Assembly (NCBI RefSeq): GCF_041521385.1
Contig: NZ_CP168006.1
Coordinates: 2,521,095-2,585,094, forward strand
Direction of reading: 5' to 3'
DNA from: Alcaligenes faecalis
GTDB taxonomy: Bacteria > Pseudomonadota > Gammaproteobacteria > Burkholderiales > Burkholderiaceae_B
Length of the DNA stretch: 64,000 nucleotides
Translations under genes and position numbers: made by a program
Shown here: positions 50,955 through 60,900 of the stretch, piece by piece
How the letters are laid out: each line of letters opens with the position of its first letter
Numbering within the stretch: position 1 is the stretch's first letter
The notes under the pieces: model-generated
Databases searched by the model: none
Seen by the model: only the letters and a program-made list of their open reading frames with translations
Told to the model about the DNA's origin: nothing

Positions 50955-51133
50955 ATAACCCTTGAGGTTGTAGTGAGTGAAGTTGTTGACCACAGAACGT
51001 AATATTGAAGTGCAGCGCAACCCGCGCTCGACACCTTCGTAACCGCTGCTAGCTGATCCGTACTGATCGCTGGCAGTGTGCTTCTTCCAATTGGCTGGGG
51101 CGTCCCTTCAAAAGACGACTCGGCAACCAGTTA

Positions 51134-51249
51134 CGCTTGACGACCATAGCAAGGTGGTCCCACACCTTCCCATCCCGAACAGGATTGTGAAACGCCTTTG
51201 CGCCGATGATAGTGGACGGACGTCTGTGAAAGTAGGTCATCGTCAAGCT
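51134..51249 (+). rRNA. rrf: 5S ribosomal RNA
   Basis: About 116 bases. Terminal stem GCTTGACGA/TCGTCAAGC, with the conserved GGTGGTCCCACACC and CCATCCCGAAC segments. It lies 180 bases after 23S. Confidence 0.95.
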
Positions 51250-51259
51250 CTTATCCCTC

Positions 51260-51292
51260 AAAACCCCCGCAAGTATCCCTTGCGGGGGTTTT
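51260..51292 (+). terminator. rRNA operon terminator
   Basis: A 14-bp perfect stem, AAAACCCCCGCAAG/CTTGCGGGGGTTTT, with a 5-base loop. T-rich sequence follows. It lies 10 bases after 5S. Confidence 0.93.
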
Positions 51293-51299
51293 GTTTTAG

Positions 51300-51931
51300 G
51301 CGCAACAACCGCACACGCGACCGGCACGCCCGGAGGCCACATAGGCCTTCCTTGGGGCATCCGCCTCAGGCGCACCGACCCCCCTTCTGGCTGCACAAAG
51401 GCCAGCGATCCTCACGATCCCTCCTCCAGGCCTACCACCCCCCCTTCAGGCCCGTTCCGGGCACGTTTATCTCTCCCTCTACATACGTATGCCTATCAGC
51501 CCGAGACGCCATTGGCTCGGCCACCATTACGAGCAGTCCTGGGATCAAAGGATTGCATGTTCATTCCCTTCTTCGGGGTATGTCAGGAGCCTGGCCTCTA
51601 TCGAGCATCATGGTGATTGTTATATAGGTGGTAGCTTTACCCCCGTCATACGGTTATTGTGTACGTCTCCTCCCCTTGATCCCCCTGAAACTCCTATTCA
51701 GTTTCCTTTTTGGTGTCGCAGCTATGAGGCCTGCGAAGGCCAGCCGCGCCCATTCAGAATCGAGGTCAATTTGGAAGCAAGGCTACTGCTAGTGAACTCC
51801 ACCCCTTAATATTCCCTATCTCTAACATGGTCAAATTTGACCGTTTCTTGCTTGGATCTGCTCCTAAGTCATGCTGAACTAGCAGTTTTGACTCTCTTTT
51901 TACTTCCTCTCCAAAGCCTCGATTTATCTGT
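51300..51931. other. Intergenic region without recognised gene
   Basis: About 630 bases after the rRNA terminator. Open frames here overlap each other, are proline/serine/arginine rich and have no ribosome-binding sites, so I call none. The first 200 bases are C-rich. GGTCAAATTTGACC (51829-51842) is a perfect 14-base palindrome about 190 bases upstream of the Fnr-type gene and might be an operator. Confidence 0.5.
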
Positions 51932-51945
51932 TTGACGTGTATCAA
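51932..51945. promoter_or_regulatory. FNR/Dnr-type box upstream of the regulator gene
   Basis: TTGACGTGTATCAA matches the FNR consensus TTGAT-N4-ATCAA with one mismatch. It is centred about 87 bases before the ATG at 52026, consistent with (auto)regulation. Confidence 0.6.
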
Positions 51946-52025
51946 TCAGGCGCCGAGCTAATCTGAACAAGAGGGAAAAGAGTATGTCAGTCTAGTGATG
52001 GTTCTATTTGGTCTACGGAAAAGAT

Positions 52026-52796
52026 ATGGCGGCTCAAGACACGGCCTCGCAGGCAAGCAATGATGATTTGTCGGACACCAGGCTCGTGCAGGGGGAAGGG
52101 CCTGGACGCTGGAAACGCATACAGGCTCAGTTGGCTCATCTACCTATATTCAAGGAGCTGCCTCCAGACCAGTTGGAGCCTATCGCCAGAGGTACTCAGG
52201 AAGTGCACGCCTTGCGTGGCACGACTTTATTTCACAGTGGCGACCCTTGTTTGGGCTTTCACATGCTGGTCTATGGCCGGGTGAAACTGGTCTTTGTCTC
52301 GTCCACAGGGGCCGAGCGTGTTGTACGTTTGGTGGGCCCAGGAGAAGGATTTGGTGAGGCATTGATGTTCATGGGCCGTAATTACATTGTGACGGCCCAG
52401 ACTTTGGTGGATTCTCTGCTTTTGCATATCAACAGAGACACCCTGATGGAACAGTTGGAGAAGGGAAGTGAGGTTGCCCGCTTGATGCTGGCCGGTTTAA
52501 GCGAGCGGCTTTATCGTTTGATGGGCGAACTGGAAGCCTACACGCTGCAAAATGGTGTGCAACGTCTGGTCAGCTATCTCTTGCAAGAGTGGCCGGGTGA
52601 AGAGGGTGTCCCCTTCAGGATTGATGTTGGCAAGTCCGTGATTGCTTCTCGTCTGAATCTGACCCCGGAGCACTTATCGCGGACTTTGCGTGATTTGATG
52701 GACCGGGATCTGATTCGGGTTCAGCGGCGTAATTTTACGATTTTGGACAGTGCGGCTTTGCGGCAATATGGTGCTCTGCCTGATACGCGCGAATAG
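52026..52796 (+). CDS. dnr: Crp/Fnr-family regulator, Dnr/Anr-like
   Basis: A 256-residue regulator. A 35-residue non-conserved N-terminus precedes the beta-roll sensor (about 40-150), the dimer helix and a winged HTH. The recognition helix SRLNLTPEHLSRTLRDL has the E-x-x-S-R signature that reads TTGAT half-sites. The N-terminal cysteine cluster of Fnr is missing (only one Cys, in GDPCLGF), so it resembles Dnr/NnrR regulators, which sense nitric oxide through haem, rather than oxygen-sensing Fnr. Start ATG at 52026 follows GGAAAAGAT. FNR-like boxes lie before it, before ubiU/DUF2249 and before nrdD. Its 3' end overlaps the convergent membrane-protein gene by 62 bases. Confidence 0.85.
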   Translation: MAAQDTASQASNDDLSDTRLVQGEGPGRWKRIQAQLAHLPIFKELPPDQLEPIARGTQEVHALRGTTLFHSGDPCLGFHMLVYGRVKLVFVSSTGAERVVRLVGPGEGFGEALMFMGRNYIVTAQTLVDSLLLHINRDTLMEQLEKGSEVARLMLAGLSERLYRLMGELEAYTLQNGVQRLVSYLLQEWPGEEGVPFRIDVGKSVIASRLNLTPEHLSRTLRDLMDRDLIRVQRRNFTILDSAALRQYGALPDTRE

Positions 52797-54102
52797 CACA
52801 CAAGCTATGGCGATAACGCTGCCAGGCTGTCCATAGATTCCAGGACAAGGTTGCAAAGGACAGCAGCAAGACAGGGGCTGCCACCCACGTGAAAGATTCG
52901 ATACCCAAGCTTGCACCCGTCCAAAGCACTAGGCTTAGGCTATGCAAAGCCCAATGCGCGCGGGCGGTCGATGTGGGGATGTAGTTGGCAGTCTTGGGGA
53001 TAAGGCGCAAGAGGGCACGCGTGTGCTCAGTATGGTCGGTATCCAGACTGACCTGCTCCTGGGCCTCGCGCCAAAGCAGGAAAGGCACGATGGTATAGAG
53101 CATTCCACAGACGACGGAACCCAAGGCTCCCATGATCAGCAAGACTCCTATGGCCAGCTCTGCGTTGGAGGCGGTGGGACTGTGGGCCCAGAAGTTCAAA
53201 AGGACAGCAATCAAGAGGCTGCTTAAAGAACTGTACCAGAACAGGGTACTGGCTCCTGCCGTTGGGCGTTTGCGTTTCCAGAGTCTCGCCCAACTGATCA
53301 CTGCCCATAAGCCGTAGCTTAGAAAGATCAGGTAGGTGACCAGATCACGCACAGGTAGCCAGGAGCCGGGCAAAGAGGTCAAGGCCCACTGTGCAATCAA
53401 TAATGCAGTGACGACCCAAGGTAGCCAACGTACCAGGGGTGCCGGGTAGAGTTCGGTGATCTGAAAAATAGGCAGCAGTTGGAAGGACATGGCAATCAGT
53501 AGCAAACCTGCCCAAGCGGCCAGGCCCATCATCACGTGCAGGTTCAGCAGATTAGCGACGGTTTGCTCGCTTGCCAGGGCGACCAGCATGGCAAGCCCCG
53601 TTGAGACGGCCAGCAATAGCCCCAGCAAAGCCAAGCGGATAGGAGCAACGATCTCCTTGGCTCCGCGAAAGACATCGCGGCGGGAACGCCACAAGGCCAG
53701 TATGACCGTCAGTAGATAGCCACCCAGAGCAAGGGCCAGACAAACGCCTGCCAGCGTGTATGCCCAGCTTTGCCAGCTAAGAAAGCCTGTCATCAGGAAT
53801 AGTGTGCCGGCGCTGAGCAAGCCCCAAAAAACCAGGGCCCGACCGCATGACACTTGAAGACGCACATTACAGGCTACCGCCAGAATATGGGTCAAAGAGG
53901 CAAACATGGCACTGCCTACAATCCCTAAGGTCCAGGCGTGGGTCAAGGCCAAGGTAGCCGGGTGCCAGCGGGAGCTGAATAGTTCTGGTCCGCTATAGAG
54001 CGCCAGCATGGCGGCAAGCAGCCCGAAAAAGGGGACGTTTGCAAACAGGGGTAAGGTCAGCGACAAAGAGGGCGACTGATCCAGCGATAAAGCGCGTTGC
54101 AT
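52735..54102 (-). CDS. Polytopic membrane protein in anaerobic cluster (NnrS-like features)
   Basis: A 455-residue integral membrane protein with about 12 hydrophobic helices. Conserved-looking histidines sit within helices (HAWTLGIVGSAMFASLTHIL and LNLHVMMGLAAWAG), as in NnrS and haem-copper-oxidase-like proteins. I cannot assign it to a named family with certainty. The start at 54102 follows AGGAACTAAGTCT, 4 bases after the DUF2249 stop, so the two are coupled. Upstream in-frame codons overlap DUF2249 and are not used. Context (Dnr-type regulator, FNR-like box) points to a role in nitric-oxide or anaerobic respiration. The C-terminus is encoded antisense to the regulator gene end. Confidence 0.72.
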   Translation of the reverse strand: MQRALSLDQSPSLSLTLPLFANVPFFGLLAAMLALYSGPELFSSRWHPATLALTHAWTLGIVGSAMFASLTHILAVACNVRLQVSCGRALVFWGLLSAGTLFLMTGFLSWQSWAYTLAGVCLALALGGYLLTVILALWRSRRDVFRGAKEIVAPIRLALLGLLLAVSTGLAMLVALASEQTVANLLNLHVMMGLAAWAGLLLIAMSFQLLPIFQITELYPAPLVRWLPWVVTALLIAQWALTSLPGSWLPVRDLVTYLIFLSYGLWAVISWARLWKRKRPTAGASTLFWYSSLSSLLIAVLLNFWAHSPTASNAELAIGVLLIMGALGSVVCGMLYTIVPFLLWREAQEQVSLDTDHTEHTRALLRLIPKTANYIPTSTARAHWALHSLSLVLWTGASLGIESFTWVAAPVLLLSFATLSWNLWTAWQRYRHSLCAIRAYQAEHHIAAKPHCPKS

Positions 54103-54106
54103 AGAC

Positions 54107-54328
54107 TTAGTTCCTGCGGATGATGAGCTGAAAGCCGTTTTCCTGGTGTGTGCCTTGATACTTGAAACCACTGCGTCGCAGGATTTCATACAAAGGGAAG
54201 GGCTCTCGATCCAGCCACATGAGCAAGGCTTGGGTGGGAGCCAGTTCGGCCAGTGCTTCCAGGCAATGCTCCAAAGGTTCCGGTGCGGGCAGGCCGCGAG
54301 TATCCAGCGTGATCTCAGTTTGTGTCAT
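54107..54328 (-). CDS. DUF2249-domain small protein
   Basis: A 73-residue SirA/TusA-like protein. The DUF2249 pattern is visible: LDTRGLPAPEPLEHCLEALA, the motif WLDREPFPLYEILRRSG and a closing GFQLIIRR. The start at 54328 follows GGAGTCTTG. Unlike TusA it has no CPxP motif; one cysteine is in EHCLEA. Proteins of this type are frequent in denitrification and anaerobic loci, where the function is unknown. It heads a two-gene operon with the membrane protein and is divergent from ubiU. Confidence 0.83.
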   Translation of the reverse strand: MTQTEITLDTRGLPAPEPLEHCLEALAELAPTQALLMWLDREPFPLYEILRRSGFKYQGTHQENGFQLIIRRN

Positions 54329-54434
54329 CAAGACTCCAGCACGAAAGGCTTGGAAGGCATTGTGTACCATTCTGCCCGCCCATGGCGCAGTCAAAGTGGG
54401 ACTTGTTTGCCTCGGGTCAGGAGGTGGGAAGAAT

Positions 54435-54448
54435 TTGATATGCGTTAA
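54435..54448. promoter_or_regulatory. FNR/Dnr-type box shared by DUF2249 and ubiUVT
   Basis: TTGATATGCGTTAA: a perfect TTGAT half-site and a GTTAA second half-site, the same variant seen before nrdD. It lies about 107 bases from the DUF2249 start and 84 bases from the ubiU start in the divergent intergenic region. Confidence 0.6.
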
Positions 54449-54531
54449 GGCCCCTTAATTTCAGAGCAGGCATAGTGGTGGTCTTGTCGAGCCAGGATCC
54501 GCCCTGGCCAGATTGCTGATCGGGGAGTGTC

Positions 54532-55572
54532 ATGAATACAGCGTCCACGGCCTTAGCCGCGTCCGATAACCCGCAGATGGAACTGGTTTGCCCCGCGGGC
54601 AGCTTGCCTGCCTTGAAAGCGGCGATTGATAACGGAGCCGATAGTGTTTATCTGGGGTTCCGGGATGCCACCAACGCCCGGAACTTCGCCGGGCTTAATT
54701 TTGATGCGCAGGCGATTGCACAGGGGATTGATTACGCGCATCAGCGCGGCCGCAAGGTTTTGCTGGCTCTCAATACCTACCCGCAACCCAATGCCTGGCA
54801 ACAGTGGCGCGACGCCGTGGACCGAGCCGCCGAGGCTCAGGTCGATGCGGTCATCATGGCAGACCCTGGTTTGATGGCCTATGCCAGTCAGGCACATCCC
54901 AATTTGCGCTTGCACTTATCGGTGCAGGGCTCAGCCACCAATCCGGAAGCCATCAAGTATTACCACCAGAACTTTGGTATTCAGCGTGTGGTCTTGCCGC
55001 GTGTCTTGTCCATGACCCAAGTGGAGCAGGTCTGTGAGCAGGTCCCGGTTCAGGTTGAGGTATTTGGTTTTGGCAGTTTGTGCGTGATGGTGGAGGGTCG
55101 CTGTGCCTTGTCGTCTTATGCCACCGGAGAATCGCCCAATACACATGGTGTCTGTTCCCCCGCCGGGCATGTGCGCTGGGAGCAAACTGATCAGGGCCTG
55201 GAGTCGCGTCTGAATGGTGTGTTGATCGACCGCTATCAGGATGGCGAAAACGCGGCTTACCCCACTTTGTGCAAAGGGCGCTTTGATGTGGCGGGCGAAA
55301 ACTATTACGCCCTGGAAGAGCCCACCAGCCTGAACACCTTGTCCTTATTGCCTCAGTTGCTGGCGGCGGGTGTCAGCGCAATCAAGATTGAAGGCCGACA
55401 GCGCAGCCCGGCTTATGTGGCTCAAGTTACCCAGGTTTGGCGGCAAGCCATTGATTCGGCCAAATCCACGCCAGCCCGTTATTCAGTCCATCCGGCCTGG
55501 ATGGGGGCTTTGAACAAATTGGCCGAAGGGCAGCAACATACGCTGGGTGCCTATTCTCGGCCCTGGAAGTAG
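54532..55572 (+). CDS. ubiU: Oxygen-independent ubiquinone hydroxylation protein UbiU (peptidase U32 family)
   Basis: A 346-residue U32-family protein. With UbiV it hydroxylates the ubiquinone ring without oxygen, probably using prephenate. Four cysteines, C184, C191, C208 and C247, have exactly the spacing (7, 17, 39) of the [4Fe-4S] ligands in E. coli UbiU. ELVCPAGSLPALKAAIDNGA is the family opening. First gene of ubiU-ubiV-ubiT; an FNR-like box lies upstream. It is normal in length and complete. Confidence 0.93.
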   Translation: MNTASTALAASDNPQMELVCPAGSLPALKAAIDNGADSVYLGFRDATNARNFAGLNFDAQAIAQGIDYAHQRGRKVLLALNTYPQPNAWQQWRDAVDRAAEAQVDAVIMADPGLMAYASQAHPNLRLHLSVQGSATNPEAIKYYHQNFGIQRVVLPRVLSMTQVEQVCEQVPVQVEVFGFGSLCVMVEGRCALSSYATGESPNTHGVCSPAGHVRWEQTDQGLESRLNGVLIDRYQDGENAAYPTLCKGRFDVAGENYYALEEPTSLNTLSLLPQLLAAGVSAIKIEGRQRSPAYVAQVTQVWRQAIDSAKSTPARYSVHPAWMGALNKLAEGQQHTLGAYSRPWK

Positions 55573-55590
55573 AGCATGGGAGGCTCAAAC

Positions 55591-56493
55591 ATGAAATTAT
55601 CTTTAGGCCCCTTGCAGTACTACTGGTCCCGCGTCGCCACCATGCAGTTTTATGAGTCGGCCTGCGATTGGCCGGTCGATGTGGTGTATCTGGGCGAGAC
55701 CGTATGTTCACGCCGACACGAATTACGACTGGATGATTGGCTGGATATTGCCCAGATGCTGGCCCAGGCCGGTAAAGTGCCGGTTCTGTCCAGCCAAGTC
55801 TTGCTGGAGTCCGGGCGGGACGTGAATACGCTGCGCAAGGTCACCGAGCAGGCCGATTATCTGGTCGAAGCCAATGATATGGGGGCAGTACGTTTAATGC
55901 AGGGCCGGGACTTTGTCGCCGGCCCTTTTTTGAATGTTTACAACGGGCCGGTGCTGGATTTGATTGCCTCTCAAGGCGCTGTGCGCTGGGTGATGCCTCT
56001 GGAAATGGGTCGTGCGGGATTGGCGCAGTTGCAGCAGGACAGACCTGCCGGTTTGGAAACCGAGGTCTTTGCCTTTGGGCGTTTGCCCCTGGCGTTCTCG
56101 GCCCGTTGCTTTGCCGCGCGGAACCGCAACTTGCCCAAGGACAATTGTCAGTACGTGTGCATGGACTATCCCGATGGCTTGCTGCTGGAAACGCGTGATG
56201 GACAAGGCTTTCTGACGATCAACGGGATTCAGACTCAATCTGCCTGGGTATATACCTTGTTGGAGCAGGTACAGGATTTGCGCGACGTGGGTGTGGATAT
56301 GCTGCGCTTGAGCCCGCAATCTCAACATATGGATGCGGTTGTACATTTGTTTAACGACGTGATTCAGGGACGTATTCAGGCTACAGATGCCCACGAGGAT
56401 ATACTGCCTTTACTGCCCGCTAAAGCCTGCAACGGTTTCTGGCATGGTCGTCCCGGCCTGGAATGGGTAGCGCCAGCATCAGAACGTTTTTAA
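55591..56493 (+). CDS. ubiV: Oxygen-independent ubiquinone hydroxylation protein UbiV (peptidase U32 family)
   Basis: A 300-residue U32-family partner of UbiU. Cysteines C39, C173, C186 and C190 match the UbiV [4Fe-4S] ligand pattern (late spacing 13 and 4). LSLGPLQYYWSRVATMQFY opens the protein, and RLPLAFSARCFAARN and DNCQYVCMDYPDG carry the cluster ligands. The start at 55591 follows GGGAGGCTCAAAC, 18 bases after ubiU. Confidence 0.93.
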   Translation: MKLSLGPLQYYWSRVATMQFYESACDWPVDVVYLGETVCSRRHELRLDDWLDIAQMLAQAGKVPVLSSQVLLESGRDVNTLRKVTEQADYLVEANDMGAVRLMQGRDFVAGPFLNVYNGPVLDLIASQGAVRWVMPLEMGRAGLAQLQQDRPAGLETEVFAFGRLPLAFSARCFAARNRNLPKDNCQYVCMDYPDGLLLETRDGQGFLTINGIQTQSAWVYTLLEQVQDLRDVGVDMLRLSPQSQHMDAVVHLFNDVIQGRIQATDAHEDILPLLPAKACNGFWHGRPGLEWVAPASERF

Positions 56494-56508
56494 GGGAGGG
56501 ATGCAAAA

Positions 56509-57006
56509 GTGAACGAAATAACGACTCCCCGTTTACCCGCTGTGGTAGCGGGTGTTTTAAGCCGTTTGCCCCCGTGGCCCGGTTCTCGTTTGTTTTGTAC
56601 CGGCTTGAACGTGCTGATGCGTCCGCACTTGCCGGCTGATATTGCAGAACGGCTGGAGGGACGGGCTTTACGCATACAGGTGGCCGATGCCGGTTTGGCG
56701 TTTGACTATACGTGGCGTCAAGGGGCTTTTTACCCCCTGTCCGCGCACGCACAAAGCCCGGATCTGATTCTGAAAGCGGATCTTTGGGCTTTTTATCAGC
56801 TTTTGCAGCGACAGGAGGACCCGGATACCTTGTTCTTTAATCGACGTCTGTCGATTGAGGGCGATACCGAATTGGGCCTGATGGTGAAAAACACCCTGGA
56901 CGCCTTGGACCCCGATATTCTGCATCCGCGTGCCGTGCTCAAACAGGGGAAAGCGGCGTTGCAGGATGTGCTGCGCCGCCCGATTCGTACACCCGCTTCC
57001 TCCTAA
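56509..57006 (+). CDS. ubiT: Ubiquinone biosynthesis accessory protein UbiT (SCP2 domain)
   Basis: A 165-residue SCP2-type lipid-binding protein that presents the isoprenoid intermediate to the anaerobic ubiquinone enzymes. The SCP2 core (about 55-130) includes RALRIQVADAGLAFDYTW, PDLILKADLWAFYQLLQ and FFNRRLSIEGDTELGLMVKN. It begins with GTG at 56509 after GGGAGGG. It ends 5 bases from the convergent nrdG stop. Confidence 0.92.
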   Translation: MNEITTPRLPAVVAGVLSRLPPWPGSRLFCTGLNVLMRPHLPADIAERLEGRALRIQVADAGLAFDYTWRQGAFYPLSAHAQSPDLILKADLWAFYQLLQRQEDPDTLFFNRRLSIEGDTELGLMVKNTLDALDPDILHPRAVLKQGKAALQDVLRRPIRTPASS

Positions 57007-57011
57007 GGAGC

Positions 57012-57761
57012 TTAAGAGCGCCGCACTTCAAAGTACGGAAACAGCTTCTGGAGGTTTTCCAAAACTTCTGTTCCTGGGTAGGCCTGTAAGGCCTGCCCAG
57101 TTTCATTCAGGAAATCATCATCGCAGCCTTGTGTGCGGAAAATCTGCACGGCGTATCGTTGTACGCCTAAAGCGTGCAGGTGTTGTCCCAAAGAGAGGAC
57201 CGATGCAGGGCTATGTAGTTGAGGGTGAATGGTGCTGCGGCACTCAAACAGAATGTCCTCGTTCAGCAGCAACTGCAAGCTGCGTAGGGGGGCTGCCGCA
57301 CTATTGCTGCGTTGCGTAATGACGTCGTAGTGCCGAAACTCGGCTTTGATATCCAAACCTATCCAGTCTACCCACGGCAAGATTTCCAGCAGCCTGGCCG
57401 GATGTGTGCCTGCTGTGTGTAAACCGATCTTGAAACCTAGTCTACGTACTGCGCGTATGGCGGAACCCAGAGCCGGGTCCAGCGTGGGTTCGCCGCCGCT
57501 AAAAACGACGGCATCCAGTAGACCGACTCGGCGATTCAGAAAATCCAGCAAGGCGTTCCAATCAATCGCACTGTCTGGTGTGCGCTCTTGCAGGTGAGGA
57601 TTATGACAGTAGCCACAGCGCCAGGGGCAGCCTTGCACAAAGATGACAGCGGCTAATTGGCCGGGGTAATCCGTGGCCGAGAAAGGGGCGCAGCCGCCCA
57701 CTTTCAAGGCCACTTTGCGAGGAGACATGGCTGGATACAGATGGCGTGTGGCGTAAGTCAT
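57012..57761 (-). CDS. nrdG: Anaerobic ribonucleotide reductase activating protein NrdG
   Basis: A 249-residue radical-SAM activase that generates the glycyl radical on class III reductase. The radical-SAM motif is C45-x3-C49-x2-C52 in QGCPWRCGYCHN, and FSGGEPTLDP binds SAM. It is longer than E. coli NrdG (154) and of the type with an extended C-terminus. It starts 17 bases after the small glycyl-radical gene, which it presumably activates. Confidence 0.93.
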   Translation of the reverse strand: MTYATRHLYPAMSPRKVALKVGGCAPFSATDYPGQLAAVIFVQGCPWRCGYCHNPHLQERTPDSAIDWNALLDFLNRRVGLLDAVVFSGGEPTLDPALGSAIRAVRRLGFKIGLHTAGTHPARLLEILPWVDWIGLDIKAEFRHYDVITQRSNSAAAPLRSLQLLLNEDILFECRSTIHPQLHSPASVLSLGQHLHALGVQRYAVQIFRTQGCDDDFLNETGQALQAYPGTEVLENLQKLFPYFEVRRS

Positions 57762-57778
57762 GGAGCTTGCCCCGATCT

Positions 57779-57961
57779 TTACAAGCTGGGGACAGTGTTG
57801 CTTCTGGAGGCGCTGGCTTCGGTGAAGTAGCGTCGCTCATGGAATTCGCCTTGCTTGCCAATATTGAAGGACGACATGGGACGGTGATAGCCCATGACGC
57901 GTGTCCAGATTTCGCAAGGCTGGCGTTCGGAATCTTGAAGAGTGATGGTGTCGGTGTTCAT
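57779..57961 (-). CDS. Stand-alone glycyl-radical domain of class III ribonucleotide reductase
   Basis: A 60-residue protein starting at ATG 57961 after a strong AAGGAG. It contains CEIWTRVMGYHRPMSSFNIG followed by KQGEFHERRYF, the usual C-terminal end of NrdD in which R-V-x-G-Y carries the radical glycine. Glycine here would be about residue 24. The upstream large NrdD ends without this segment, so the two proteins together cover one canonical NrdD. It lies between nrdD (175 bases) and nrdG (17 bases) on one strand. That the two pieces assemble into an active enzyme is inference; a spare radical domain like the YfiD rescue protein of pyruvate formate-lyase is the nearest precedent. Confidence 0.78.
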   Translation of the reverse strand: MNTDTITLQDSERQPCEIWTRVMGYHRPMSSFNIGKQGEFHERRYFTEASASRSNTVPSL

Positions 57962-58136
57962 GAATAACTCCTTGGAAAAAAGGGCCGTCACGCTATGCGA
58001 ATGTGACTAGCCTGGGTGTGTGCCAAGAGACTGGTTTTAGATAAACGCTGAGAACAACAAAAAGCCTGGTTTTAGTTGAGCCAAGTGGATTGGTTTATCC
58101 TGTTTAACAAAAAAGATTGGCTTGAAAAGATCGGCT

Positions 58137-59993
<1,857 letters not shown>

Positions 59994-60005
59994 ATTTTTC
60001 GCCAA

Positions 60006-60051
60006 AAACTATATATAGTGATTTTTAGGATTTACGACACTATATATGGTG
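60006..60051. promoter_or_regulatory. Paired NrdR boxes upstream of nrdD
   Basis: AAACTATATATAGTG (60006-60020) and ACACTATATATGGTG (60037-60051) match the NrdR box consensus (acaCwATATATwGtg). Their centres are 31 bases apart, about three helical turns, as in other NrdR-regulated ribonucleotide reductase promoters. They begin 12 bases before the ATG. Confidence 0.88.
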
Positions 60052-60085
60052 GTTTTTTGTGGGGCTAGGCGATTTTCGCCCAGGC

Positions 60086-60099
60086 TTGATCTAGGTTAA
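60086..60099. promoter_or_regulatory. FNR/Dnr-type box upstream of nrdD
   Basis: TTGATCTAGGTTAA has a perfect TTGAT half-site and the same GTTAA variant as the ubiU/DUF2249 box. It is centred about 100 bases upstream of the nrdD ATG and beyond the NrdR boxes, fitting activation under anoxia with repression by NrdR. Confidence 0.55.
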
Positions 60100-60373
60100 T
60101 TCTGCGCCTGAAGTGACTGGGTCAAGGATTTTGTCGGACAGAAATCCTTGGGCACTCCTTACCCTGATCGTTCGTAGGTGGAGATTTGCGCAGGCGAGAT
60201 GGTCGTGTTGCCAGGTGTAAAGAGTTGGCTATGGCCATGCTATGCAAGCAAGCTGGGCGTGCAAGTAGCGCAACAGCAGCTTGGCTCCTGTCGGTGGAGT
60301 CGCACTGTAGCGGGCTTCACGGATAAGCGGTGTACTTGTCTGCTATTGTGCGTTGTCTCTTTTTCGGGAGGCA
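60100..60373. other. Intergenic region without recognised gene
   Basis: A 73-codon plus-strand frame (60178-60399) has no ribosome-binding site and cysteine/tryptophan-rich composition unlike a real gene, and it runs into the terminator. I see nothing else. Confidence 0.5.
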
Positions 60374-60409
60374 TAAAAACACCCGCTGACTTCTTATAGG
60401 CCAGCGGGT
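60374..60409 (-). terminator. Terminator of the trp-HIT operon
   Basis: ACCCGCTG (60381-60388) pairs with CAGCGGGT (60402-60409). On the minus strand the stem is followed by a run of five T. It lies 33 bases after the HIT gene stop. Confidence 0.8.
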
Positions 60410-60441
60410 ATTTCTTGAATAGCAGGACTTGAATCGCGGGT

Positions 60442-60900
60442 TTAGTGCTTGAATCGTGCTTTTAGCGCAGTACACAGTGCCTGCTGATACTGGCTGATTT
60501 GCTCAAGCAGGCGTTCTTCGTGGGAAGCCCAGCCTTGCTTTTGTTCTTCTGTGCGTGCGGGGGCGGGCGACCAGGCAGAATCCGGAAAGAACGGGTCGTC
60601 CTTCCAGCGAGGGATGATGTGCCAATGCAGATGCGGCACCTGATTCCCGAATTGGGCCAGATTGATTTTGGCGACTCCCAGTTTTTCACGTTGAGTCTGT
60701 TCGACCACGTAGACCGCCGCCATGATGTATTGCCGTTGTTCTTCAGTCAGATCTGTCATTTCAGCCACGTGCTCTTGCCAGATCACTCGCGTATAGCCAG
60801 GAAATGGGCTGTCTGTGACAGCCAGTACCTGCAGCCCTGCGCCCGACCATAACAATTGATCGGGCTTCAAGGCGCACAGGGGGCAAGCGGTGCTGCTCAT
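60442..60900 (-). CDS. HIT-family nucleotide-binding protein
   Basis: A 152-residue histidine-triad protein; family members hydrolyse nucleotide conjugates such as AMP-lysine or Ap4A. The triad is HLHWHIIP at about 94-101. An N-terminal CPLC pair suggests a structural zinc site. [19 protein letters not shown] is typical of the diadenosine-tetraphosphate-hydrolase-like bacterial subgroup. Its ATG overlaps the trpC stop by 4 bases, so it is coupled to the tryptophan operon. A role in tryptophan synthesis is not implied. Confidence 0.9.
   Translation of the reverse strand: MSSTACPLCALKPDQLLWSGAGLQVLAVTDSPFPGYTRVIWQEHVAEMTDLTEEQRQYIMAAVYVVEQTQREKLGVAKINLAQFGNQVPHLHWHIIPRWKDDPFFPDSAWSPAPARTEEQKQGWASHEERLLEQISQYQQALCTALKARFKH

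Noticed and set aside
51076..51809. Two overlapping plus-strand frames after 5S
   Set aside because: The first starts before and runs through 5S and its terminator; both are low-quality Pro/Ser/Arg-rich sequence without ribosome-binding sites.
60178..60399. A 73-codon plus-strand frame upstream of nrdD
   Set aside because: No ribosome-binding site, odd composition, and it overlaps the terminator of the opposite-strand operon.
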